Below the pieces are notes generated by a model that had not been told where the DNA came from, ran no database searches, and saw only the letters and a list, made by a program, of their open reading frames with translations. Below are positions 1 to 7,822 of a stretch of DNA of 64,000 nucleotides, piece by piece. This stretch comes from SLJN01 sp964505385 (GTDB taxonomy: Bacteria > Bacteroidota > Rhodothermia > Balneolales > Natronogracilivirgulaceae): contig CAZDIA010000005.1 of the NCBI GenBank assembly GCA_964505385.1, forward strand, positions 50,438-114,437, given 5' to 3'. Positions within the stretch are counted from its first letter, which is position 1. Every line of letters begins with the position of its first letter. Both the position numbers and the translations under genes were made by a program.

Positions 1-2000
1 TGTACTTCGGGCACGATGTTATCCCCGAATTCATTAACGCCGTCGATTCCGGAATGCAGGTGGGCGTCAATCAGGCCGGGGGTGACGTGCTTGCCGCTGC
101 CGTCAATTTCTTTGGCATTGCCCGGAGCGTCGAGGTTTTGCCCGACTTCGGCAACTTCTCCATTGGTAACGAGTAAATCGGCATTTTCTAAGATACCTTC
201 AGGACCCATCGTCCAGATGGTGGCATCACGAACCACGACGTGTTCCGGTTGATCCGGCATCTGCTCACGCCCGTATTCCATGTCTGGTCGGATATCAGCA
301 AGTTCCACATCGCGGGGAGGTACGGACAAATCATCCAATTCATCTTCTTCAGGATGTGCTGTTCGCTCCCCGTGCCACTGAATGCGTTCACCGGCGGGAA
401 GCTCAGCCCAGCCATTCATTTCATCAGCGGAAACTGAGGCGGAAAGGCGAATTTGTCCATCAATGTTTAATTCATCTCCGGGAAAATCAGCCCGAAAACG
501 GCGAGCCTGATCACTTTTTCCGGCCGAAGAAAGTTCAATCTCCTCACCAGCATAGGTAAAAGTTCCACCCAGTTGACCGGGACGGGTTTCTTCGACTTTC
601 AAAGTTCCTTCGAGTGTTCCGTCGTAAGACTTTGCCGCCCATTCACCTCGGGGATCAACCGAGGTGACTTCATTAATGCGAAAGCGCTCACCTTCTACCC
701 AAACATCGAGTATATCAGCGCTGGTTTCAAATAAATCTCCCTCCGCAACCACAAGATTCGCAGCTTTTCCTTCTTCAAGCGTGCCATGAGTTTGGTCTAT
801 ACCAAGCAGAGATGAAGGGTTGGTGGTGAGGGCTGCAAGTGCTTCATCGGCATCCAGGCCGAGTTTGATGGCTTTTCTTACATTATTGATAAACTCTGAG
901 GGACTGTCCAATCCGTCGGTAGTGAAAGAGAAATTAATACCGGCATCGGAAAGGCGTGCAGGGTTTTCAGGTGCAAGGTACCAGTGGCGCAGCTCCTCAA
1001 GGTCTTTATTTAAGGCATCTTCAGGAGCCTGGACATCCGGAGTTTCGGGAAAATCAACCGGAAGAATCAGAGGGATATCGGCCTCAGTGATCACATCAAG
1101 TACGCGGTATTCATAGCCGCTGCCTTTAACCCAGGGCGTGATTGGAAACTCGTCGGTTAAATTAATAGTACGGAGAAAATCTTTCTCATACCGGGATTCC
1201 ATCAGGATAGGTTGATCTCCCTTTGCGGCCTTTTCCAGCGCTTTCAGAGCGACGTTGGTTTCAGGTCGCTTCACATTGTTGGGGTCTTCCTCATAAGCAG
1301 CATGTGCTTTCTGATACCATTCGGCATCCAAAAGAGTTTGCCGAATTAACGCCATAGCTCCCATTATCGAGTTGGGATAACTGAAATCCAGATCCTGGGT
1401 AGCGCCTTGAGCTACAGCATGAGCTACATCAGATTTAACTACACGGTCGGAAACATTGCCGCTGCCCAGGTTAAATACGGCAGTTTGGCCGCGAAAAATT
1501 CCGACAGGCGGCACAGTCTGGGCAGTAGTAAACCCTTGTGAACGAAGCTGTTCGCTTCCATCATTTTCCCGGTCAAACTCTTCTTCAGCCCGAAGCTGTG
1601 CACGTATTTGCGGATTCCAGGAAATCGCACCTTGTTCCAGTTCCATGCGAGGGTCTTTCATCCCGGTATCGGTGTAGGGATCGATAAAACCGGGGTAAAT
1701 GGTCCGGCCTTCCATATTTAATACATGAGCGTCGGGTGGTGGTTCAACATCAGTGCCGACTTTATCAACTACACCACCACGGATAACCAGTGTGGCATCA
1801 TTGAGCTCACGACCGGGCTCAACAACAATGGTGGCATTTGTAAATGCCTTTACAGGGGAGTCGCTGCTTCGAAGTGCCTCGGTGGGTTCAGTTTGGGCGC
1901 ATGCTGCGATTGGCAGCAGGAGTGCAATCCCCGGTAATGTACTAAGATGTTTAGCGGATAAAAAATAATGTCTTAATGTCAGTAGTATTTGCGATATCAT
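1..2000 (-). CDS. Two-domain amidohydrolase lipoprotein (3' end outside window)
   Basis: Reading inward from the ATG at 2000-1998, one frame stays open to the window edge, so the C-terminus is missing. The N-terminus is a lipoprotein signal with lipobox IAAC and Cys34, which suggests membrane anchoring outside the cytoplasm. Two imidazolonepropionase-like amidohydrolase units follow. The first starts near residue 50; where the HxH metal motif is expected (residues 103-113) it reads PGFIDPYTDTG, so that site lacks both histidines. It keeps a TTDGLDSP segment and a typical closing strand region. The second unit, near the window edge, has an intact PGLIDAHLHSG (HxH at 62-54). The family hydrolyses cyclic amides or related C-N bonds; the substrate cannot be read from sequence. 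It is divergent from the haem operon. The family call is firm, the function open. Confidence 0.85.
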   Translation of the reverse strand, partial: MISQILLTLRHYFLSAKHLSTLPGIALLLPIAACAQTEPTEALRSSDSPVKAFTNATIVVEPGRELNDATLVIRGGVVDKVGTDVEPPPDAHVLNMEGRTIYPGFIDPYTDTGMKDPRMELEQGAISWNPQIRAQLRAEEEFDRENDGSEQLRSQGFTTAQTVPPVGIFRGQTAVFNLGSGNVSDRVVKSDVAHAVAQGATQDLDFSYPNSIMGAMALIRQTLLDAEWYQKAHAAYEEDPNNVKRPETNVALKALEKAAKGDQPILMESRYEKDFLRTINLTDEFPITPWVKGSGYEYRVLDVITEADIPLILPVDFPETPDVQAPEDALNKDLEELRHWYLAPENPARLSDAGINFSFTTDGLDSPSEFINNVRKAIKLGLDADEALAALTTNPSSLLGIDQTHGTLEEGKAANLVVAEGDLFETSADILDVWVEGERFRINEVTSVDPRGEWAAKSYDGTLEGTLKVEETRPGQLGGTFTYAGEEIELSSAGKSDQARRFRADFPGDELNIDGQIRLSASVSADEMNGWAELPAGERIQWHGERTAHPEEDELDDLSVPPRDVELADIRPDMEYGREQMPDQPEHVVVRDATIWTMGPEGILENADLLVTNGEVAEVGQNLDAPGNAKEIDGSGKHVTPGLIDAHLHSGIDGVNEFGDNIVPEV

Positions 2001-2262
2001 AAGAATTAAACTTGATTATCAGTTTAGGGTAGGATATACGTTCACACATCCGGCTCAATAAGAGCCAGACCTAATTTAGAGATAGTTATGCATTTTACAA
2101 GAGGTATTCGGTAAAAGTGAAACCGAGTTCACATTTCTTCATATTCGCTTCATAAAACCGCAACATTTTTCAAAGTTGAGTGAATAGTCACTACAATTAG
2201 CTGTGGCTTCTATCGTATCAGTCTATCATCCAGATAAAATACCATCACAAATTATCAATGAT
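2001..2262. promoter_or_regulatory. Divergent promoter region with two short palindromes
   Basis: This spacer separates the minus-strand amidohydrolase from the plus-strand haem operon, so it should hold two divergent promoters. Two dyads with GTGA half-sites are visible: GTGAA-N6-TTCAC at 2117-2132 and AGTGA-N4-TCACT at 2179-2192. The second lies about 70 bases before the preferred hemH ATG. They could be operators, for example for a CRP/FNR-type or TetR-type regulator, but the spacing fits neither consensus exactly. No convincing -33/-7 pair was identified. Confidence 0.3.
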
Positions 2263-3402
2263 ATGAGTAAACAGGGTCAGAAAATTGGTGTCGTGCTCAT
2301 GAATCTGGGCGGGCCAACTTCCGAGCCGGCAGTACGCGAGTTTTTGGAAAACTTATTTGGGGATCAGGATATCATCAATTTAGGCGGAGGAAGAACCCAA
2401 ACCTCACTTGCCAAAGTGATAGCCAAATTCCGGTATAAAGGTGTGGCTGAAAAATACCGGGAGATAAATGGTTGCCCGAACGGATGCATGGGTTCAAAGT
2501 ATTGCCATAACAGGCAGAATAAAGTGGTTTCTGATTGCTGTTCACCCATTAATTCACTTACCGAGCAACAGCGTCGTGGCCTTGAGAAAAAGCTGAAGAA
2601 AGAATGGCCGCAGCACGAAGTGAAAGTTTATACGGCCATGAGATACTGGCTGCCTTTTGATTATGATATTTTTCAGGAAGTGCTGGATGATGGGATGGAT
2701 CACGTTGTATTGACGCCCTTGTATCCACAGTTTTCCTATACCACCACCGGCAGCAGTTTGCGAAATTGGGAAAATATCCGCAAGAAAGCTCAGAATGAAG
2801 GTCATAACCCGGAATGGCAGGAATATATCATCAAAAATTATCATTTGAATGACAATTACCTGAAAAGCCTCAATGAGCGAATTGATGAAGCACTTGAATC
2901 AGAGTTTACCGAAGAAGAGCGCAAGAAAACGCATCTTGTATTTTCAGCTCACGGCACACCGCTCAGCGAAGTTAGAAAGGGCGATCCCTATACTACCCAA
3001 ATTGTGGAAACCGTTGATGCCATAATGAATATGCGCGGTCATAAAGAGTCATGGTGGCTTGGTTATCAATCCCGTGTAGGTCCGAATAAGTGGACTCAGC
3101 CTAACACCGAAGATCTGGTTTTTCGGTTACTCAATTATGGAACCAAAAACCTGCTGATGGTTCCGGTTGCTTTTGTAACAGATCATATTGAAACACTCCA
3201 TGAATTGGGAATTGAGCTACAAGAAGAACTCGAAGAACAGAACAAAGATTACAACAAAGTTAAGGTGACTAAAGGAATTAATGATCATCCTTTGTATCTT
3301 GAAGCGCTAAAGGACGAGATTGGCCTTAGAATTGCTCATGCTCTTGGTGATTCCGAAGGTGATGAGGTAAAAAAAGAAAAAGCTGCTACTATTTCTGAAT
3401 GA
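2263..3402 (+). CDS. hemH: Ferrochelatase
   Basis: Ferrochelatase inserts ferrous iron into protoporphyrin IX in the last step of protohaem synthesis. The frame is open from a GTG at 2203, but the first 20 codons look non-family; the ATG at 2263 gives MSKQGQKIGVVLMNLGGPTS, the usual N-terminus, and 379 residues. Family signatures are LYPQFSYTTTGS, SAHGTPLSEVRKGDPY with the catalytic His, YQSRVGPNKW, and PVAFVTDHIETLHE with the conserved acidic residue. Between residues 70 and 94, within the loop that normally reads GGGSPI, is a cysteine-rich insert with spacing C-x3-C-x5-C-x10-CC. That could hold an iron-sulfur cluster or another metal. The stop overlaps hemA by four bases (ATGA), so the genes are probably translationally coupled. 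Confidence 0.95.
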   Translation: MSKQGQKIGVVLMNLGGPTSEPAVREFLENLFGDQDIINLGGGRTQTSLAKVIAKFRYKGVAEKYREINGCPNGCMGSKYCHNRQNKVVSDCCSPINSLTEQQRRGLEKKLKKEWPQHEVKVYTAMRYWLPFDYDIFQEVLDDGMDHVVLTPLYPQFSYTTTGSSLRNWENIRKKAQNEGHNPEWQEYIIKNYHLNDNYLKSLNERIDEALESEFTEEERKKTHLVFSAHGTPLSEVRKGDPYTTQIVETVDAIMNMRGHKESWWLGYQSRVGPNKWTQPNTEDLVFRLLNYGTKNLLMVPVAFVTDHIETLHELGIELQEELEEQNKDYNKVKVTKGINDHPLYLEALKDEIGLRIAHALGDSEGDEVKKEKAATISE

Positions 3403-4667
3403 TTCAGAGCAATAATATATTTGATCAACTTACGGCGATCGGCATTAGCCACTGGAAAACTCCTGTGAGTATTCGTGAACACTTCAGTTTTACGGATGAG
3501 CGTCGCAAGTTGTTTCTCAAAGATGCCGAAAAAAAGGGGTTTACTGATCTGATCCCAGTATCTACCTGTAATCGTAGTGAGATTCTCACTTTTACCGATG
3601 ATCCGGCCGCCCTACGCGAGTTGTTTATTAAACACAGTGAAGCTACTGAGGAGGAATTCAGGGAATACGGTTTTACATTACAGGGACAGGAAGCCGCTGA
3701 ACATTTTTTCAGGGTAGCCGTCGGTTTAGACGCCCAGATTCTGGGTGATTTGCAGATTATTAAGCAGGTAAAAGAAGCTTATCAGTATTCCCACAAAAAT
3801 GAATTGGTAGGACGTGTGCTGCATAGGTTCATCCAAAGTGTATTTAAAGCCCATAAACGCTCCCGTCATGAAACCGGCCTGGCTACAGGCTCGGCGACTA
3901 CCGCCTATGCTGCGGTGCAATATGCCCGCCATCATATGAGGTCACTTGCAGATAAAAATATTGTACTTGTTGGAACCGGCAAAATCGGGAAAGTAACCTG
4001 TAAGAACCTGATCAACCTTGGAGCTCATAATGTGACGTTAGTTAACCGCAGCAAAAACCGGGCGGAGAAACTCGGAAACAGATTTGAGTTACCTGTTGCC
4101 GGTTTTCAAAACCTGGGACAACTCATTGCTGACGCCGATGTGGTGATCGTGGCAACAGGAGCTGATGTTCCGGTGATCAATTCAGAAATGATACCGGAAA
4201 ACCTCAATGGCAGGCGCCGTATCATGCTGGATCTCTCCGTTCCGCGAAATATTGATCCTGTTCTGGATGATCATCCCAATATTGAAGTAGTCAATATGGA
4301 TATGCTTCAGGATAAGACCGATGAAGCGTATAAACGGCGTAAAGAAAATATTCCGCTTGTTGAATCCATCATCCAGCAGGAAATATCAGAGTTTCGTGAC
4401 TGGCTGGAAGAGCAGCATGTTGTTCCCACTATTAAAGCGTTGAACGCGAAGCTGGAAGAAATCCGGCGGACAGAGCTGGAACGGTTTCTCAATCGTTCAG
4501 GTGAACTTGATGATGAAAAAGTTGAGCAACTCACCCGCAGAATCACAAAGAAAATCCTTGCTCACTCTATCGATCATATAAAAGAAAACCGGCATGATAC
4601 CGAAGCTATCACCCGGATGATCGAGGAGATGTTCAAACTTGAACGCAAAGACTCCGTTGACCCCTGA
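3399..4667 (+). CDS. hemA: Glutamyl-tRNA reductase
   Basis: This enzyme reduces glutamyl-tRNA to glutamate-1-semialdehyde with NADPH, the committed step of the C5 route to 5-aminolevulinate. The 422 residues show the catalytic motif STCNRSEI with nucleophile Cys57, then GLDAQILGDLQIIKQVKEAY near 109-128 (Asp where many homologues have Glu). A Rossmann NADPH site VGTGKIGK lies near 191-198, and a helical dimerisation domain forms the last 100 or so residues. It starts inside the hemH stop and ends 29 bases inside hemC. Because HemA is usually the flux-controlling enzyme, placing it second after hemH ties the first and last steps of the pathway in one transcript. Confidence 0.96.
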   Translation: MIQSNNIFDQLTAIGISHWKTPVSIREHFSFTDERRKLFLKDAEKKGFTDLIPVSTCNRSEILTFTDDPAALRELFIKHSEATEEEFREYGFTLQGQEAAEHFFRVAVGLDAQILGDLQIIKQVKEAYQYSHKNELVGRVLHRFIQSVFKAHKRSRHETGLATGSATTAYAAVQYARHHMRSLADKNIVLVGTGKIGKVTCKNLINLGAHNVTLVNRSKNRAEKLGNRFELPVAGFQNLGQLIADADVVIVATGADVPVINSEMIPENLNGRRRIMLDLSVPRNIDPVLDDHPNIEVVNMDMLQDKTDEAYKRRKENIPLVESIIQQEISEFRDWLEEQHVVPTIKALNAKLEEIRRTELERFLNRSGELDDEKVEQLTRRITKKILAHSIDHIKENRHDTEAITRMIEEMFKLERKDSVDP

Positions 4668-5592
4668 CCCCCTCCGCATAGGCACCCGCGACAGCAAGCT
4701 TGCGGTCTGGCAGGCCGAATATGTACAAAACCGGCTGCGACATAAAGGGTATGCCACAGAGCTGGTTTATATAAAAACCGAGGGTGACCGTGTTCAGAAT
4801 ATGCCGATTCATCAAATCGGTGGGCAGGGTGTGTTTACCAAAGCGCTGGATGATGCCCTTCTCGAAAACCGTATTGATTTAGCGGTGCATTCATGTAAAG
4901 ACCTTCCCACCAGACTGCCGGCAGGTATTTCAATCGCGGCTGTTCCCGTCCGTGAAGATACCGATGACGTGCTTGTATCCAATGGAGATACCGAATTTTT
5001 AAACGACAAAAAGAGCAAAGCGGTAATTGCAACGGGCAGCAATCGTCGTCGCGGACAGTGGCTAAGCCGATACCCGAATCATACATTGGTTGACGTCCGC
5101 GGCAATGTGCAAACCCGCCTGCAAAAACTGAAAGACAATGGATGGGGTGGTATAATCTTTGCCGCTGCGGGTCTCAAGCGCCTGGGACTTGATGACCTGA
5201 TTTCAGAACGGCTGGATTGGATGCTGCCGGCACCGGCACAAGGTGCGCTTGCCGTCGCTGCGAGGGAGGAGGACAGCAAAACAGCAGAGATTGCACGTGA
5301 AGTTCATGATCTGGCTGTTGCAGCAACAGTTACGGCTGAGCGTACATTTTTGCGAATACTCGAGGGTGGATGCAGTGCTCCGATTGGAGCTAATGCATTG
5401 ATTGATGGGAATAAACTGATATTTCGCGGGCAGCTTAACAGCTTGAATGGCGATCAAAGCATCAGGATTGAAATGCAGGGTGATATGGATGAGCCGGAGC
5501 AACTGGGCGAGGCAGCTGCTGAAGAGGCAAAATCCCGCGGGGCTGAAGCTTTAGTCGCAGAAGTACGGAGCCGGCTTGAATCAGGTGAGTGA
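4639..5592 (+). CDS. hemC: Hydroxymethylbilane synthase (porphobilinogen deaminase)
   Basis: It polymerises four porphobilinogen units into hydroxymethylbilane on a covalent dipyrromethane cofactor. The 317 residues include LRIGTRDSKLAVWQ, the substrate-binding VHSCKDLPTRLP around 83-94, and LEGGCSAPIGA with the cofactor-attachment Cys245. No ATG is available before the conserved core. The best start is TTG at 4639, preceded by GAGGAG at about 4623-4628, a good ribosome-binding site about ten bases upstream. A second TTG at 4657 is possible. The start lies 29 bases inside hemA and the stop overlaps the hemD GTG, a sign of coupled translation. Confidence 0.95.
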   Translation: MNAKTPLTPDPLRIGTRDSKLAVWQAEYVQNRLRHKGYATELVYIKTEGDRVQNMPIHQIGGQGVFTKALDDALLENRIDLAVHSCKDLPTRLPAGISIAAVPVREDTDDVLVSNGDTEFLNDKKSKAVIATGSNRRRGQWLSRYPNHTLVDVRGNVQTRLQKLKDNGWGGIIFAAAGLKRLGLDDLISERLDWMLPAPAQGALAVAAREEDSKTAEIAREVHDLAVAATVTAERTFLRILEGGCSAPIGANALIDGNKLIFRGQLNSLNGDQSIRIEMQGDMDEPEQLGEAAAEEAKSRGAEALVAEVRSRLESGE

Positions 5593-6341
5593 CTATGGGC
5601 GGAAAGCGGAAAAAATCTGCTAACAAAGTTTTATCCACTCGTGAGCATAATCAAAAAGATATTGAGCTTTTTCGCCAAAACGGCTTGCAGCTGATTCGAT
5701 ATCCTTTGCTTTCATTTGAATTTCCAAAACCGGAGAACGAGCAGCTTGAGAAGCTGAAATCACAAAAGAAAACCGGCTGGGTGATTACCAGTAAAAACGG
5801 AGCTCGCGGGTTGATCAATCTTCTTAATGATAATCTGGAGTTGTCCCCGCCGGAAGCAGTACTTGCTGTAGGCCATGCAACTGCTCAGGAACTTACAAGC
5901 ATCGGTTCTGATGTTCAAATTCCCACCCTCCAAAATGCCCGTGGACTTGCCCGACATATTGCAGAACATCATCCTGATTTAAACTGGATTCATTTTTGCG
6001 GTAACCTTAAGCGACCGGAGCTGGGTTGGGAACTGGCCAAAAGAAAAATTAATTACTATCCGGTAGAAGTGTATCAAACCCGAAAGTCTGAGAATTTACC
6101 GGAATCATTACCGCTTGCAGATGCGGTATTGTTCTACAGCCCGAGCGCTGTCTCGGTTTGGTTTGATTACTTCCCCCACTACATTAGCCGGAATAATCCG
6201 GTTTGTGTAGCAATTGGCCCAACAACGCTGGAAGCGTTACAAAAAAACACGAATGCGCCGGTTTATATGGCTGAAGAGCCAGATGTGAACTACATGGTAC
6301 AAATGGTATTGCAAGTGCTGAAAGAAAAAAGCCGAAAATAA
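5589..6341 (+). CDS. hemD: Uroporphyrinogen-III synthase
   Basis: This 250-residue protein sits directly after hemC, the usual position of HemD, which closes and isomerises hydroxymethylbilane to uroporphyrinogen III. HemD sequences diverge strongly; the support is the two-lobed alpha/beta pattern with GWVITSKNGARGLINLL near 58-74, FCGNLKRPELGWEL in the middle, and DAVLFYSPSAVSVWFDYF plus CVAIGPTTLEAL near the end, matching the family's typical FTSxxAV and IGxxTA segments. The start is GTG at 5589 (GTGA overlap with hemC) or the ATG two codons later at 5595. hemG follows after 12 bases. Confidence 0.88.
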   Translation: MTMGGKRKKSANKVLSTREHNQKDIELFRQNGLQLIRYPLLSFEFPKPENEQLEKLKSQKKTGWVITSKNGARGLINLLNDNLELSPPEAVLAVGHATAQELTSIGSDVQIPTLQNARGLARHIAEHHPDLNWIHFCGNLKRPELGWELAKRKINYYPVEVYQTRKSENLPESLPLADAVLFYSPSAVSVWFDYFPHYISRNNPVCVAIGPTTLEALQKNTNAPVYMAEEPDVNYMVQMVLQVLKEKSRK

Positions 6342-6353
6342 CCCTCTAATCAA

Positions 6354-7721
6354 ATGCCACACTCTTCCGATGTTGATTTTCTGATTGTCGGTGCCGGTAT
6401 TACCGGACTGACGATAGGGTATGTTTTATCCGGAAAAGGTAAATCGGTCAGGATTGTTGAAAAAAAGGAGCGGCCGGGTGGGGCGATGCAATCAATACGT
6501 GAGGGAGATTGGCTGGCTGAATGTGGTGCGGGTTCCATTTTGGAGTCATCAGAGCATATCAAGAAACTTATTGAACAGCTCGATCTTCAAGAGGAGCAAA
6601 TAATTTCGTCACCGGAGGCTCAAAAGAGATATCTGGTAAAAAACGGCAAGCTATCACCTGTGCCCGACTCGATTCTCCGGTTTTTCGGAACGGAGCTTTT
6701 GTCGGGAAAAGCAAAACGGAGCGTACTGAAAGAACCTTTTACCAAAGCTGAGCAATTTGATGATGAGGCGCTTGCGGATTTTGTGAGACGCCGCCTCGAT
6801 CAGGAGTTACTTGATCAGTTTATCAACCCGCTTGTAGGCGGGATTTATGCCGGTGACCCTGAAAGGCTATCCGTCAGGCATGGTTTTCCTCGTTTACAGG
6901 CACTTGAAGATCAGTATGGTTCACTGATTAAAGGGCAGATCCGGGGTTTGAAGAAAGATCCGAGACGCAGGGAAATTCCGCGAAACAAAGCGCGCGCATT
7001 TTCATTTCGTGATGGGGTACAGACTTTGCCCGAAAAACTGGCTGAAAAAACCGGTGCTTCCATTGAATACAAAACCGGATTACGTAAACTGGCTACAAGC
7101 GGCTCAGGTTTCAAAGCAGTGCTGGAAAGTGACGGCAACAGTAAACCGATCTATGCAAATCGTGTAGTGATGACACTTCCGGCCTATGCGCTTGCTGAAA
7201 TCCCGGTAAATGATGAGATCGATGTTTGGGGTGATATCACTCAAATTCCGTATGCTCCGGTTTCGGTGATCAATCTTGGTTATCACAAAGATTCCGTTCA
7301 ACATCCGTTGGATGGGTTTGGAGTGCTGATTCCGCAGAAAGAAAACTATCGGATTTTGGGTGTGCAATTCAATTCCACCGTATTTGCAGGGCGCGCTCCC
7401 GAAAATCATGTCATGCTCACGGTTTTTCTTGGCGGGATGCGAAGTCCGGAGCAGACGCAGAAATCACAGAGTGAGCAAATTGAAGTTACCCGGGAAGATC
7501 TGAATAAATTACTTGGTATTACATCTGATCCCGTGTTTACCCGATTCACACCCTGGCCGAAGGCGATCCCGCAATATGAGGTGGGGTATCAGCAATATCT
7601 GGATACCATGGAAAAGATTGAAAGCAAATATCCGGGGTTACATCTGGCCGGTAATTACCGGGGTGGAATATCAGTAGGGGATTGCATCACAAACGCTATT
7701 CTAACCGGCGAGGATCTCTGA
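6354..7721 (+). CDS. hemG: Protoporphyrinogen oxidase, FAD-dependent (HemY/PPOX type)
   Basis: It oxidises protoporphyrinogen IX to protoporphyrin IX using FAD and oxygen, the step before ferrochelatase. The 455 residues begin with an FAD-binding Rossmann motif VGAGITGLT (GxGxxG at 13-18), then the Glu-containing second strand IVEKKERPGGAMQS. The C-terminus closes with LAGNYRGGISVGDCITNA, the typical family segment contacting FAD. This is the amine-oxidase-like type usually called HemY, not the small flavodoxin-like E. coli HemG. It ends the haem operon. hemE and coproporphyrinogen oxidase genes are not in this operon, so the middle steps must be encoded elsewhere. Confidence 0.93.
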   Translation: MPHSSDVDFLIVGAGITGLTIGYVLSGKGKSVRIVEKKERPGGAMQSIREGDWLAECGAGSILESSEHIKKLIEQLDLQEEQIISSPEAQKRYLVKNGKLSPVPDSILRFFGTELLSGKAKRSVLKEPFTKAEQFDDEALADFVRRRLDQELLDQFINPLVGGIYAGDPERLSVRHGFPRLQALEDQYGSLIKGQIRGLKKDPRRREIPRNKARAFSFRDGVQTLPEKLAEKTGASIEYKTGLRKLATSGSGFKAVLESDGNSKPIYANRVVMTLPAYALAEIPVNDEIDVWGDITQIPYAPVSVINLGYHKDSVQHPLDGFGVLIPQKENYRILGVQFNSTVFAGRAPENHVMLTVFLGGMRSPEQTQKSQSEQIEVTREDLNKLLGITSDPVFTRFTPWPKAIPQYEVGYQQYLDTMEKIESKYPGLHLAGNYRGGISVGDCITNAILTGEDL

Positions 7722-7822
7722 ATATTCAGGGATGAAGTAATACATTAATATGCCCTACTTTTTAGAAATTTCTGCTATTTTTAAACAAAGTACGATAGTT
7801 TGTATCCATTACACCCGACAAT

